A DNA stretch of 64,000 nt from Myxococcus guangdongensis (GTDB lineage: Bacteria > Myxococcota > Myxococcia > Myxococcales > Myxococcaceae): positions 496,001-560,000 of the forward strand of contig NZ_JAJVKW010000006.1 of NCBI RefSeq assembly GCF_024198255.1, given 5' to 3'. The notes under the pieces were generated by a model. The model saw only the letters and a program-made list of their open reading frames with translations. It was not told where the DNA came from and did no database searches. Made by a program: the position numbers and the translations under genes. Below, piece by piece: positions 8,194 through 15,864 of this stretch (positions are counted from its first letter, which is position 1; every line of letters begins with the position of its first letter).

Positions 8194-9993
8194 ATGAGTC
8201 AGGAAGCCGTGCCCATCGACCCGCATGAGACGCTGTATCTGCCCATGCGGCGCCGGTTCATGAGTGAGTACGTGCAGACGGAGGAGGGCACGAACGAGCT
8301 GCGCATCTACTACGGGCTCAAGGAGATCAGCATCGAGGAGCCCGAGCTGTACGCCTTCGGCGAGAACCTGCTCAAGCAGGACAGCTTCATGGCGGGCATG
8401 GCCACGCGCTGGTCCACCGGTGAGCCGCTGCCGTGGGAGCGGGTGCAGGGGCTGCTCGCGCACCTGCTCTCGGAGAACATCCTGTCGCGCGAGGCGCCCA
8501 AGCTCGCCGCGGACACCGACTACCACAAGATGATCATGGCGGCGGAGGCCAAGCGCCCCGCGCCCGACTCCCCCATGTGGTGGAACCCCGACACCGAGGG
8601 CGTGCTCAAGCAGCTGGTGGGCCGGCCCATGGAGTTCGGCTTCCTGGAGGCGATGCTGCCGGTGCACCGCGCGGCGCACGCGGCGCTGGACGCCGAGGGC
8701 CGCCACATCGGTGAGAACAACGTCTTCCCGGACTCGATGCGCATGCGCATGGAGACCGAGTGGCGCATGTGCCCGTACCCGGGCAGCCGCTTCCGCGACG
8801 ACGCGCTGATGAACGTCACGGCGCTCAAGTCCATGACCAAGGTCTGGAAGCCCGCGCTGCAGGCGATGCTCATCCTGCGCGACGAGTTCCTCAAGCGCTA
8901 CCCACTGCTGCCGGACGGCCAGTGGCGCATCGGTGACTTGCACGCGTTCAGCTGCGCGGTGCTCGCGCTGCCGTCGATGATGCTGCTGCGCGGGGAGGAC
9001 CCCGTCCCCAACGGGACGTTGGACCCGCTGCTGTCGTCGGTGTTCCGCGTCACCGACGGCGTGCGCATGGTGAGCATCTACCTGATGTTCCTGCCCGAGC
9101 AGCCCATGCCGTACGAGACGCCCATCAACCCGGCGTCGCTGCTGCACCTGACGGAGCGCGACAACCACTTCCTGTCCACGCGCGGCGTGTGCGCCGGCCC
9201 GCCGCACATGGTCGAGGAGTTCTTCGCGACCATGCTGGACGGCAAGCCCATGGCGGGCGAGCCGCTGCCCCAACCGACGTGGCTGGAGGAGATTCCCGCC
9301 GCGTTCGACTATGGCCTGCGCGGCCTGCAGCTGTACTCGCTCCAGTTCACGCTCTGGGCGCACATGTGTCACACCTACGAGCGGCTGCGCGACATCATCC
9401 TCCAGGCCGAGGCCCCGAAGACGACCGGCTGGGGCCGGCTGCGCGAGCGGCTGGAGAAGGACTGGAAGACCATCCAGCCCACGCGCCAGCACACCGAGGT
9501 CCAGCGCGCCTGGGCCAAGGCGCGCTACGTGGAGATGTTCGACCGCGCCCAGCGCGGCCTGCGCGGTTTCTCCGAGGAGAAGCTGCAGCACATCTCGGAC
9601 GTGTTCGCGCCGGCCAAGGACGCCGTGCACGAGCAGGCGCGCCAGCAGCTGCGCACGCTGTTCCGCGAGCGGGCCCCCGCGCCCGAGGGCGCCGACCCCG
9701 AGCTGACGGACCGGCTGGCGGACGTGCTCGCCGACTACATCACCATCGAGCGCTCCGCCGTGGGCACCCTGGACACCGTGCAGCGTGAGGTCAACACGCT
9801 GCTCAAGCGCGAGCACCCCCAGCGCCACTTCACCAACCTGGACCTCTCCATCCACCACCGGCTGCGGTTCGCCACCATCGGCGTGCTGCCCTACCTGATG
9901 GAGGTGTTCCGCGAGGAGCTCGGGTTGGTCATCCAGGACGACGTCGCGTCCGTCACCATCACCCCCGGCAACCCCCGCGCCGTGGCCGCGTGA
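8194..9993 (+). CDS. 599-residue protein of unknown family, candidate partner of the peptide arrays
   Basis: The ATG at 8194 follows a good ribosome site (CAGGAGC). The soluble-looking product has no signal peptide and no obvious membrane segment, and I recognise no enzyme family. Residues about 18-100 (YYGLKEISIEEPEL through LLAHLLSENIL) look like a small winged-helix unit, loosely like the peptide-recognition elements of RiPP enzymes, but this is only a resemblance. The middle is rich in Trp, Met, His and Arg (PMWWNPDTEG, GENNVFPDSMRMRMETEWRMC, ERDNHFLSTRGVCAGPPH), and the C-terminal third is helical and charged. It lies 164 bases upstream of the first precursor array on the same strand, with a hairpin between. 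It could be a modifying enzyme, an immunity or regulatory protein, or unrelated. Confidence 0.75.
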   Translation: MSQEAVPIDPHETLYLPMRRRFMSEYVQTEEGTNELRIYYGLKEISIEEPELYAFGENLLKQDSFMAGMATRWSTGEPLPWERVQGLLAHLLSENILSREAPKLAADTDYHKMIMAAEAKRPAPDSPMWWNPDTEGVLKQLVGRPMEFGFLEAMLPVHRAAHAALDAEGRHIGENNVFPDSMRMRMETEWRMCPYPGSRFRDDALMNVTALKSMTKVWKPALQAMLILRDEFLKRYPLLPDGQWRIGDLHAFSCAVLALPSMMLLRGEDPVPNGTLDPLLSSVFRVTDGVRMVSIYLMFLPEQPMPYETPINPASLLHLTERDNHFLSTRGVCAGPPHMVEEFFATMLDGKPMAGEPLPQPTWLEEIPAAFDYGLRGLQLYSLQFTLWAHMCHTYERLRDIILQAEAPKTTGWGRLRERLEKDWKTIQPTRQHTEVQRAWAKARYVEMFDRAQRGLRGFSEEKLQHISDVFAPAKDAVHEQARQQLRTLFRERAPAPEGADPELTDRLADVLADYITIERSAVGTLDTVQREVNTLLKREHPQRHFTNLDLSIHHRLRFATIGVLPYLMEVFREELGLVIQDDVASVTITPGNPRAVAA

Positions 9994-10011
9994 GATGACG
10001 CGGTGTTTCAC

Positions 10012-10052
10012 TCCCGGGCCTGGAGCCATGATGGAATGTTTCAGGCCCGGGA
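10012..10052 (+). terminator. Hairpin between the 599-residue protein gene and array A
   Basis: TCCCGGGCCT at 10012-10021 and AGGCCCGGGA at 10043-10052 form a perfect 10-base stem with a 21-base loop, starting 18 bases after the stop codon. There is no T run, so it may terminate weakly or act as an mRNA end. It suggests array A is transcribed mainly from its own promoter just downstream. Confidence 0.5.
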
Positions 10053-10055
10053 AGC

Positions 10056-10084
10056 TTGACTCACATGTTTCACCGACTTATATC
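10056..10084 (+). promoter_or_regulatory. Promoter of precursor array A
   Basis: TTGACT at 10056-10061 is followed after 17 bases by TATATC at 10079-10084 (or TTATAT one base earlier). It is 74 bases upstream of the first precursor ATG. The same TTGACT with 17-base spacing occurs before arrays B and C, which supports all three. Confidence 0.6.
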
Positions 10085-10157
10085 GGAGAAGCCAAAAACG
10101 TCAGTTAGCTGAACTGTCGCGATTGGTGCTGATGCCTCGAAGTCCTGGAGCAAGCAC

Positions 10158-10229
10158 ATGCAGATCAAGACCAAGGTTCGTGGCGGTCCCCGCGGCTGTG
10201 GCGGCGGTGTCGTGGTCAAGGCTGTCTGA
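10158..10229 (+). CDS. Precursor peptide A1 (Q-type)
   Basis: A 23-residue peptide: MQIKTKVRGGPRGCGGG followed by VVVKAV. A GGAG ribosome site lies eight bases before the ATG. The first 17 residues are the conserved part shared by Q-type precursors, and only the six-residue hydrophobic tail is individual. It is the first of six genes in array A. C39-type processing could occur after the first GG (residue 10) or after the glycine run (residue 17). Confidence 0.85.
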   Translation: MQIKTKVRGGPRGCGGGVVVKAV

Positions 10230-10275
10230 GCTGTCCCGTAGTTGAGGTCCGCAACCTCTCACCAGGAGCAAGCAC

Positions 10276-10338
10276 ATGCAGATCAAGACCAAGGTCCGTG
10301 GCGGTCCCCGTGGCTGTGGCGGCGTGATTGCTGTCTGA
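10276..10338 (+). CDS. Precursor peptide A2 (Q-type, shortest)
   Basis: A 20-residue peptide: MQIKTKVRGGPRGCGG followed by VIAV. It has an AGGAG site and the CACCAGGAGCAAGCAC leader seen before most copies. It is the shortest of the fourteen and lacks one glycine of the GGG run, so its possible tail is only four residues. Confidence 0.82.
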   Translation: MQIKTKVRGGPRGCGGVIAV

Positions 10339-10395
10339 GCTGTGTTGTTGCTGAACCGCTGAACCCCGTTCCCACTTTTCACCAGGAGAAATCCG

Positions 10396-10473
10396 ATGAA
10401 GATCAAGACCAAGGTTCGTGGTGGTCCTCGCGGCTGTGGCCCCGGTGGCATCAGCTACGAAGTGCTGGAGTAG
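10396..10473 (+). CDS. Precursor peptide A3 (K-type)
   Basis: A 25-residue peptide: MKIKTKVRGGPRGCGPGG followed by ISYEVLE. It is the first K-type copy: lysine at position 2 goes together with GPGGIS in place of GGGV. The AGGAG site is present. It lacks the isoleucine-aromatic pair (ISIWY or ISIYY) of the other K-type peptides and has ISY instead. Confidence 0.85.
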   Translation: MKIKTKVRGGPRGCGPGGISYEVLE

Positions 10474-10522
10474 TCGTCGCTCGGAGTCGTCGTTCACGCA
10501 TCACACACCAGGAGCAAGCACC

Positions 10523-10600
10523 ATGAAGATCAAGACCAAGGTTCGTGGCGGTCCCCGCGGTTGTGGTCCCGGCGGCATCTCCATCTACTACGAGCTGTAA
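10523..10600 (+). CDS. Precursor peptide A4 (K-type)
   Basis: A 25-residue peptide: MKIKTKVRGGPRGCGPGG followed by ISIYYEL, ending in TAA. The AGGAGCAAGCACC leader places the ribosome site correctly. The protein is identical to A5, and the genes differ only around the stop, so the two are a recent tandem duplication. Confidence 0.87.
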   Translation: MKIKTKVRGGPRGCGPGGISIYYEL

Positions 10601-10630
10601 TTCCAGCCTCGCACCTCAGGAGCCAACACC

Positions 10631-10708
10631 ATGAAGATCAAGACCAAGGTTCGTGGCGGTCCCCGCGGTTGTGGTCCCGGCGGCATCTCCATCTACTACG
10701 AGCTGTGA
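10631..10708 (+). CDS. Precursor peptide A5 (K-type, identical to A4)
   Basis: A 25-residue peptide with the same sequence as A4 (tail ISIYYEL) but ending in TGA. The spacer CCTCAGGAGCCAACACC is nearly the same as that before A6, which shows repeated duplication of a unit of about 108 bases. Confidence 0.87.
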   Translation: MKIKTKVRGGPRGCGPGGISIYYEL

Positions 10709-10738
10709 TTCCAGCCTCGCACCTCAGGAGCTAACACC

Positions 10739-10819
10739 ATGAAGATCAAGACCAAGGTTCGTGGCGGTCCCCGTGGTTGTGGTCCGGGTGGCATCAGCAT
10801 CTGGTACGAAGAAGTCTGA
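10739..10819 (+). CDS. Precursor peptide A6 (K-type)
   Basis: A 26-residue peptide: MKIKTKVRGGPRGCGPGG followed by ISIWYEEV. It is the last gene of array A, with a hairpin terminator 22 bases downstream. The tail starts with the ISIWY motif shared with both array B peptides. Confidence 0.87.
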   Translation: MKIKTKVRGGPRGCGPGGISIWYEEV

Positions 10820-10841
10820 TTCAGACCCGTCGCCAGTCCTT

Positions 10842-10883
10842 CGGCCGTCAGTGGGCTTCCCCCCGCTGGCGGCCGTCGTGTTT
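10842..10883 (+). terminator. Terminator hairpin of array A
   Basis: CGGCCGTCAGTGGG at 10842-10855 pairs with CCCGCTGGCGGCCG at 10862-10875 over 14 bases with two G-U pairs and a six-base loop, followed by TCGTGTTT. It lies between array A and the convergent end of the exporter operon. Confidence 0.7.
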
Positions 10884-10978
10884 CCAGCGTCCGCCCTGGG
10901 CGCGAAGTCCCGCCCGTGGGGTTACCGGCCCGCGCGCGGTGACCTCTGGCGCGCGGGCGGCGTTCCCCCCGAGTCCCG

Positions 10979-13168
10979 TCAGGGATGGGCGATGACGATG
11001 AGCGTGGGCGCGCGCTCCTCGACGCACGCCATCACCTTGCGCATGGTCACCGGGTCCAACGCGCCGAAGGCCTCGTCGAGCACGACGACCTGGACGCGCT
11101 GGAGCAGGGCGCGCGCGACGAAGATGCGGCTCTGCTCGCCGTGGGACAGTTGCCAGCCGCGCTCGCCCACCATCTGCAGGATTCCGGCGGGCATGCGCTG
11201 CAGCAAATCCCCCAGGCCCAGCTCCTCGCACAGCTCGCGCGCCAGCTTCACGTCGTCCTGGGTGTGAGGCCAGGCGCGGCCCAGCAGCAGGTTCATCGCC
11301 AGGGTGCCGGAGATGATGTGGTTCTCGTGGAACTGCGGCGCGCCCGCTATCTGCGCGCCCCAGCCCTCCTGCGTCCAGGTGGACATGTCCAGGCCGCGCA
11401 GCAGCACCACGCCGGAGCCCTGGCGCCGCAGGCCCGTGAGGATGGAGGCGAGCGTGGACTTGCCGGAGCCGGACGCGCCCTCCAGCAGCACGCGCTCTCC
11501 GGGATGGATGACCACGGAGGCGCCCTCGAGCACCGCGCGCGGCGAGGCGGGGTGCTTGAAGTACAGGTCACGCACCTCGAGCAGCGCCTGGCTCTTGGAC
11601 GGCGCCTCGGTGGCCGCCAGCGGCGTCACCTGGGGCGCGGCATCCTCGTCGTCCTTGCCGCCGCCCACGGCGCCGGAGAGCCGGGCCGCGTCGAGCATGG
11701 GGCGCACCGCGGAGAACAGCACCCGCGAGCCGATGAGCGCCAGCGCGCCCACCGCCAGCGACATCACCGCGCGGGCCCCCAGGAGGGCCGCGCCCACGCC
11801 CACCGCGATGCTCGCCGTGCTCGCCCCGGCCAGCACGCCGGGGAGAAGGGTGATGATGGCCACGGGCAGCAGGCCCCGGCGCGCGAGCGTCGTCACCCGC
11901 GCGGTGCCCGCGTCCCAACGCTCGGAAGCGTCCGAGTAGCGCGCCAGCTCCTGGTCCTCCTCCTCGTGCCAGCGCGAGGGCTGCTCCTGCGCCAGCCGCG
12001 TGCGGTGGCCGAGCATCCGCTCGATGAGCGCGTGGGTCATCACCACGCGCGCCTCCGTCCAGCCCCGGAACAGCAGCGACTGGCGCGCCACCAGCACGCC
12101 CAACAGGACGCAGTACCCGCCCAGCGCCGCGAGCCCCAGCATGCCGGCGGGGCCCGACAGCGTGACGCTGCCGGCCAGGGACAGGTCCACCACGGCGAGC
12201 AGGCTGGTGAAGCTGCCGGCGAGCGCCATCTGCTCCATGCCCGCGCTCTCGAAGGTCCTCCCCACGTACTCGCCGATGCCGCCGCGCTTCGCCTCGTCCA
12301 CCGGCATGGCCAGCGCGCCCGCCAACAGCCTGCGCCGGAGCAGCGCGGACAGGTCCAACGCCAGCGAGCCCTGCGTCCACGCCAGCGCCGCCTGCAGCGG
12401 CACCGCCGTCAGCCCCATCAACGCCCACGCCCACAGCCAGCCGTGGTCCAGCTGCCCCTCGAACGCGCCGCGGCCAATCAGCCACCACGCGCTGAGCACG
12501 CACACCTGGATGAGCACCGCCAGCACCAGCACCAGCGCCAGGCGCGGCGCGGTGGACAGGGCCTTGAGGTGGTGGACCAGCCGGGCGCCCGGCGGCAGCC
12601 GCAGCGTGCGCGACGCCACCAGGTGCGTGTTGGCCAGCTGCGCGCCCAACAGCGCTCGCCGCGCGAGCAGCCGCTGCGCCTCCGGCATCGCCGCGCGCGA
12701 CAGCACCCGGTCCACCGTGGGGGCCTGGGTGCCCTCCACCAGGGCCTGCACCCCGGACGTGAGCAGCTCGATGGGCACGTCGCGCTCGGTCTCGTCCGGC
12801 GCGATGACGCGCGCGGTGCGGCCGGAGGCGGACACGCTCAGGAGCGCCGCCACCTGGACGCCCTCGTGGGTGACGACGTCCAGCAGGGCAGGGGAGGCGC
12901 GCAGGAGCGCCTTCTCCACCTCGCCGTGGCGCGTGTACGCCAGGTCCAGCTCCAGCCCCTGCGCCTGGGCGGCGGCGTCCAGCCACTCGCCCAGCCGGTT
13001 CGGGTCCGTGGGCGCCGCGCCGACGACGTTCGCCCGCGTCCGGGGCAGCGGCAGTCCCGCCGCCCGCGCCAGCGACTCCAGCGCCTCCGCGCCGCGCTCC
13101 ATGGGCCACACCAGCCCCGCGAGCGGCTCGGCGGGCCTGGACACCTTCGCGTCCGAAGCGCGCGTCAT
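10979..13168 (-). CDS. ABC exporter subunit, permease/ATPase with degenerate N-terminal domain (NHLM ABC2-like)
   Basis: The 729-residue product has an N-terminal region of about 200 residues resembling a peptidase-like fold but without catalytic Cys/His/Asp motifs. A transmembrane domain follows at about residues 205-480. The nucleotide-binding domain has Walker A GASGSGKST (near 564), a signature LSHGEQSR (near 674, with H in place of the usual second G), Walker B VVLDEAF and H-loop IAHP. This layout matches the second ABC protein of NHLM-type peptide export systems. Its ATG overlaps the stop of the peptidase-ABC gene (ATGA, 13165-13168), so the two are translationally coupled and probably form a heterodimer. 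It ends the leftward exporter operon. Confidence 0.87.
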   Translation of the reverse strand: MTRASDAKVSRPAEPLAGLVWPMERGAEALESLARAAGLPLPRTRANVVGAAPTDPNRLGEWLDAAAQAQGLELDLAYTRHGEVEKALLRASPALLDVVTHEGVQVAALLSVSASGRTARVIAPDETERDVPIELLTSGVQALVEGTQAPTVDRVLSRAAMPEAQRLLARRALLGAQLANTHLVASRTLRLPPGARLVHHLKALSTAPRLALVLVLAVLIQVCVLSAWWLIGRGAFEGQLDHGWLWAWALMGLTAVPLQAALAWTQGSLALDLSALLRRRLLAGALAMPVDEAKRGGIGEYVGRTFESAGMEQMALAGSFTSLLAVVDLSLAGSVTLSGPAGMLGLAALGGYCVLLGVLVARQSLLFRGWTEARVVMTHALIERMLGHRTRLAQEQPSRWHEEEDQELARYSDASERWDAGTARVTTLARRGLLPVAIITLLPGVLAGASTASIAVGVGAALLGARAVMSLAVGALALIGSRVLFSAVRPMLDAARLSGAVGGGKDDEDAAPQVTPLAATEAPSKSQALLEVRDLYFKHPASPRAVLEGASVVIHPGERVLLEGASGSGKSTLASILTGLRRQGSGVVLLRGLDMSTWTQEGWGAQIAGAPQFHENHIISGTLAMNLLLGRAWPHTQDDVKLARELCEELGLGDLLQRMPAGILQMVGERGWQLSHGEQSRIFVARALLQRVQVVVLDEAFGALDPVTMRKVMACVEERAPTLIVIAHP

Positions 13169-15861
13169 GCCGCCCCCCGCTTCGTCTCCGAGGGCTGCTC
13201 GGCGAGCTGTCCCTGGTCCAGCATCATCCGCCTCCAGCCGCCCTGGCCCGACAGGGCCCGCCGCATCTGCTCCTCCTCGTCCAACAGCGAGCGGTACACG
13301 GAGTCCTCCTGCTTGGCGAGCTCGCGCGGGTTGGCGTCCTCCACCAGCTGGCCGCCCTTGATGACCAGCACCCGGTCGAACGTCAGCGTCTCCGCGATGT
13401 CATGCATGATGCACAGCAGCGTGGCGCCCTCCAGCTCCTGCCGGGAGCGCTCCAGCAGCGCGGCGCGCCGGTCCCGCTCCAGGCCGCGGAAGGGCTCGTC
13501 GAAGATGGCCAGCCGCACCCCGGGCCTGAGCAGCGCCCGACCCAGGCGCACGCGCTGTCCCTGGCCTCCGGACAGGAGGCTGCCGCCCTCGCCCAGGCGC
13601 GTCTGGAGCCCCTGGGGCAGCTTGTCCAGGAACTCGATGAGGTCCGCGGACCGGAGCGCCTGCCCCACGCGCGGCAGCACCTCGCTCGTCTCCACGCCGT
13701 AGGCCAGGTTGTCCACCAGCGACTTGTTCCACAGCGTCACCTCGGGCTCCACCCACGCCGTCTGCCGGCGCAGGCGCGCCAGCGTCTGGCCCTGGAGCGG
13801 CTCGCCGTCCACCTTCACCTGGCCGGAGGACGGGCGGTGCCAGCCCAGGAGGATGCCCACCAGCGACGACTTGCCCGCGCCCGACGGGCCGACGATGGCC
13901 ACGTGCTCACCGGGCCGCACCGCCATGTCGATGCCCTGCAGCACCGTGAAGCCCGCGGCCTTGACCTCCACCTGCTCCAACGTGAAGCCCACGCCCTGGG
14001 GCTGCGAGGCGAGCGCCGCGGGGGAGGGCTCCTCCACCGTCTCCAGCCCCGCGCCCACCTCGTCGGGCGCGAGCAGCGGCTCCATCAGGCGGCCCGTGAG
14101 CGACGACGCGGCGGGGTACTGCCGGAGCGCGTCCGCCAGCTGCTTGCCCACCGTGGCCAGCGCCAGGGCCCAGTACACCAGCAGCAGCACCGCTCCGGGC
14201 TGGATGCCCTGGGACACGGCGTGCAGGACGATGGCCACCGAGCCTCCGGTGGCCGCCAGCATGGAGAGGGTGTCGGTGAGGATGCCCCGGCCCAACAGCG
14301 TGCGCGCGGCGCCCACGTACTCGTGCAGGGGCTCCTCGTGCGCGCGCCGCAGCGTCAACTCCGCGCGGTGCGCGCGCAGCGCCACGGCGCCCCGCATGGC
14401 GTCCAGGTAGAAGCGCGACAGCACGCCGTCGAAGTCGCGCATGCGCCGGTCCGCTTCCAGCAGCGAGCGCTGCGCCAGCAGCGGCACCGCGAGCGCCATG
14501 GCCCCGCCCAGCACGATGAGCGGCGCGCTGCCGGGGGCCAGCCACACCAATCCCCCCAGCGTCACCAGCATCTCCGAGGTGGCGCGCAGCACGCCCACCC
14601 CCAGCGTGGGCACGCTGCGCACCTGGTGGATGCCGTGGCAGCGCTGCGCCATGTCGGAGACGAGCCGGCTCTTGAAGTAGCGGTCCCCCAGCCTTGGAAT
14701 CTTGTCGAGGAACGCCAGCCGCAGCCGGACCTCCAGGCGGCGCCCCAGCTTCAGCGTCCCCATGGCCAGGGGCAGCTCCAGCGTGAACAGCACGCCCATC
14801 AGCACCAGCAGCGTCACGATGCCCGCCAGCCGCTGCTCCTGGGTGGTGAGGTAGCGGCCCGCGTCGATGATGCCGCGCAGGAGCAGCGCCTCCAGGAAGC
14901 CGCCCACCGCGGCCGTCAGGGCGATGGCCGCGAGGATGGAGGGCGCGAGCAGGCCGTCCCGGCGCATCAGCCCGACGAGCTCGCGCAGGGGGCGGGTGGG
15001 GGGCTCCAGCAGCGCCGCCTTGAGGTCCGCGGACAGGGGCTCCTCGTCCTCGTCGCGCGTCTGACGCAGGCCCCGGGCGAGGATGCAGACCACGCCGCGC
15101 AACGTCACCTCTTCACCGTCCGCGGCGCCCACCGCCGTCCAGTAGGTGGCGGGGATGACCTGCTCGGCGCGGCCCTCCTCCAGGGCCACGCGCACCTCGC
15201 TGAGCAACTGCTCCAGGAAGCGCGCGGACGGCTCGCCGTGCTCCACGCCGCCGCCGTCCACCAGCGTCTGGACCATCCGCGTCGTCGCGTCCAGGCACGC
15301 CACGCCCTTCCAGCTCGCGTCGGCCAGGGCCTCGTCGAGCAGCTTCGCGGCGAGCGACGTGTCCACGAGCGCCTGCAGCCTCAGGCGCATCCCGGCGAGG
15401 AACTCGTCCGTGCCGGCCCAGTCGCGGAAGGCCTCGGCCGGGACGGGCAGGGCGTGGACGTACAGCCGGTCCATCAGCTCCGCCACGGACACCCAGCGCC
15501 GTCCCAGCGCGGGGTCCATGATCTGCACCCGGTCGCCGATGCGGCGCCAGACGACGACGAAGTGCAGGTTGCTGTCCGCCAGACGCACCACCATGATGGC
15601 CGGCAGCGTCTTCGTCTCAGGCATCAGCACCTGGTCGCGAGGCAGGACGACCTGGGTGGCGTCCAGGCCCAGCTTGCCGGCCAGCTCCTCCAGCACGTCC
15701 ACGGACGTCCCGTCGATGTCCGTCTGGCAGGCCTCGCGCAGGCGGCCGTAGCTGACCGACACGCCGAAGCCGTCGAAGAGCGCCTTGAGGGCCGCCGGAC
15801 CGCAGTCCATGGCGGAGGTCTGGATGACTTCGGGGATGAGCAGCCTTCGTGTGCCCGCCAT
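13165..15861 (-). CDS. Peptidase-containing ABC exporter (C39 family, NHLM ABC1-like)
   Basis: The 898-residue product combines leader peptidase, permease and ATPase. The N-terminal C39 domain is intact: Q14 and C20 in QTSAMDCGPAAL, H100 in NLHFVVVWR and D116 in IMDPALG. Such domains cut peptide leaders after a double glycine during export. An insert of about 150 residues precedes a transmembrane domain at about 300-570. The ATPase has Walker A GPSGAGKSS (near 657), signature LLSGGQGQR and Walker B LAIFDEP. The neighbouring precursors all carry GG motifs, so they are the obvious substrates. It sits four bases after the HlyD gene and overlaps the second ABC gene. Confidence 0.93.
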   Translation of the reverse strand: MAGTRRLLIPEVIQTSAMDCGPAALKALFDGFGVSVSYGRLREACQTDIDGTSVDVLEELAGKLGLDATQVVLPRDQVLMPETKTLPAIMVVRLADSNLHFVVVWRRIGDRVQIMDPALGRRWVSVAELMDRLYVHALPVPAEAFRDWAGTDEFLAGMRLRLQALVDTSLAAKLLDEALADASWKGVACLDATTRMVQTLVDGGGVEHGEPSARFLEQLLSEVRVALEEGRAEQVIPATYWTAVGAADGEEVTLRGVVCILARGLRQTRDEDEEPLSADLKAALLEPPTRPLRELVGLMRRDGLLAPSILAAIALTAAVGGFLEALLLRGIIDAGRYLTTQEQRLAGIVTLLVLMGVLFTLELPLAMGTLKLGRRLEVRLRLAFLDKIPRLGDRYFKSRLVSDMAQRCHGIHQVRSVPTLGVGVLRATSEMLVTLGGLVWLAPGSAPLIVLGGAMALAVPLLAQRSLLEADRRMRDFDGVLSRFYLDAMRGAVALRAHRAELTLRRAHEEPLHEYVGAARTLLGRGILTDTLSMLAATGGSVAIVLHAVSQGIQPGAVLLLVYWALALATVGKQLADALRQYPAASSLTGRLMEPLLAPDEVGAGLETVEEPSPAALASQPQGVGFTLEQVEVKAAGFTVLQGIDMAVRPGEHVAIVGPSGAGKSSLVGILLGWHRPSSGQVKVDGEPLQGQTLARLRRQTAWVEPEVTLWNKSLVDNLAYGVETSEVLPRVGQALRSADLIEFLDKLPQGLQTRLGEGGSLLSGGQGQRVRLGRALLRPGVRLAIFDEPFRGLERDRRAALLERSRQELEGATLLCIMHDIAETLTFDRVLVIKGGQLVEDANPRELAKQEDSVYRSLLDEEEQMRRALSGQGGWRRMMLDQGQLAEQPSETKRGAA

Positions 15862-15864
15862 GGC

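Noticed and set aside
10985-13702. Second long rightward open frame opposite the ABC genes
   Set aside because: Same reason: no ribosome site, low-complexity product, and fully covered by real leftward coding sequence.
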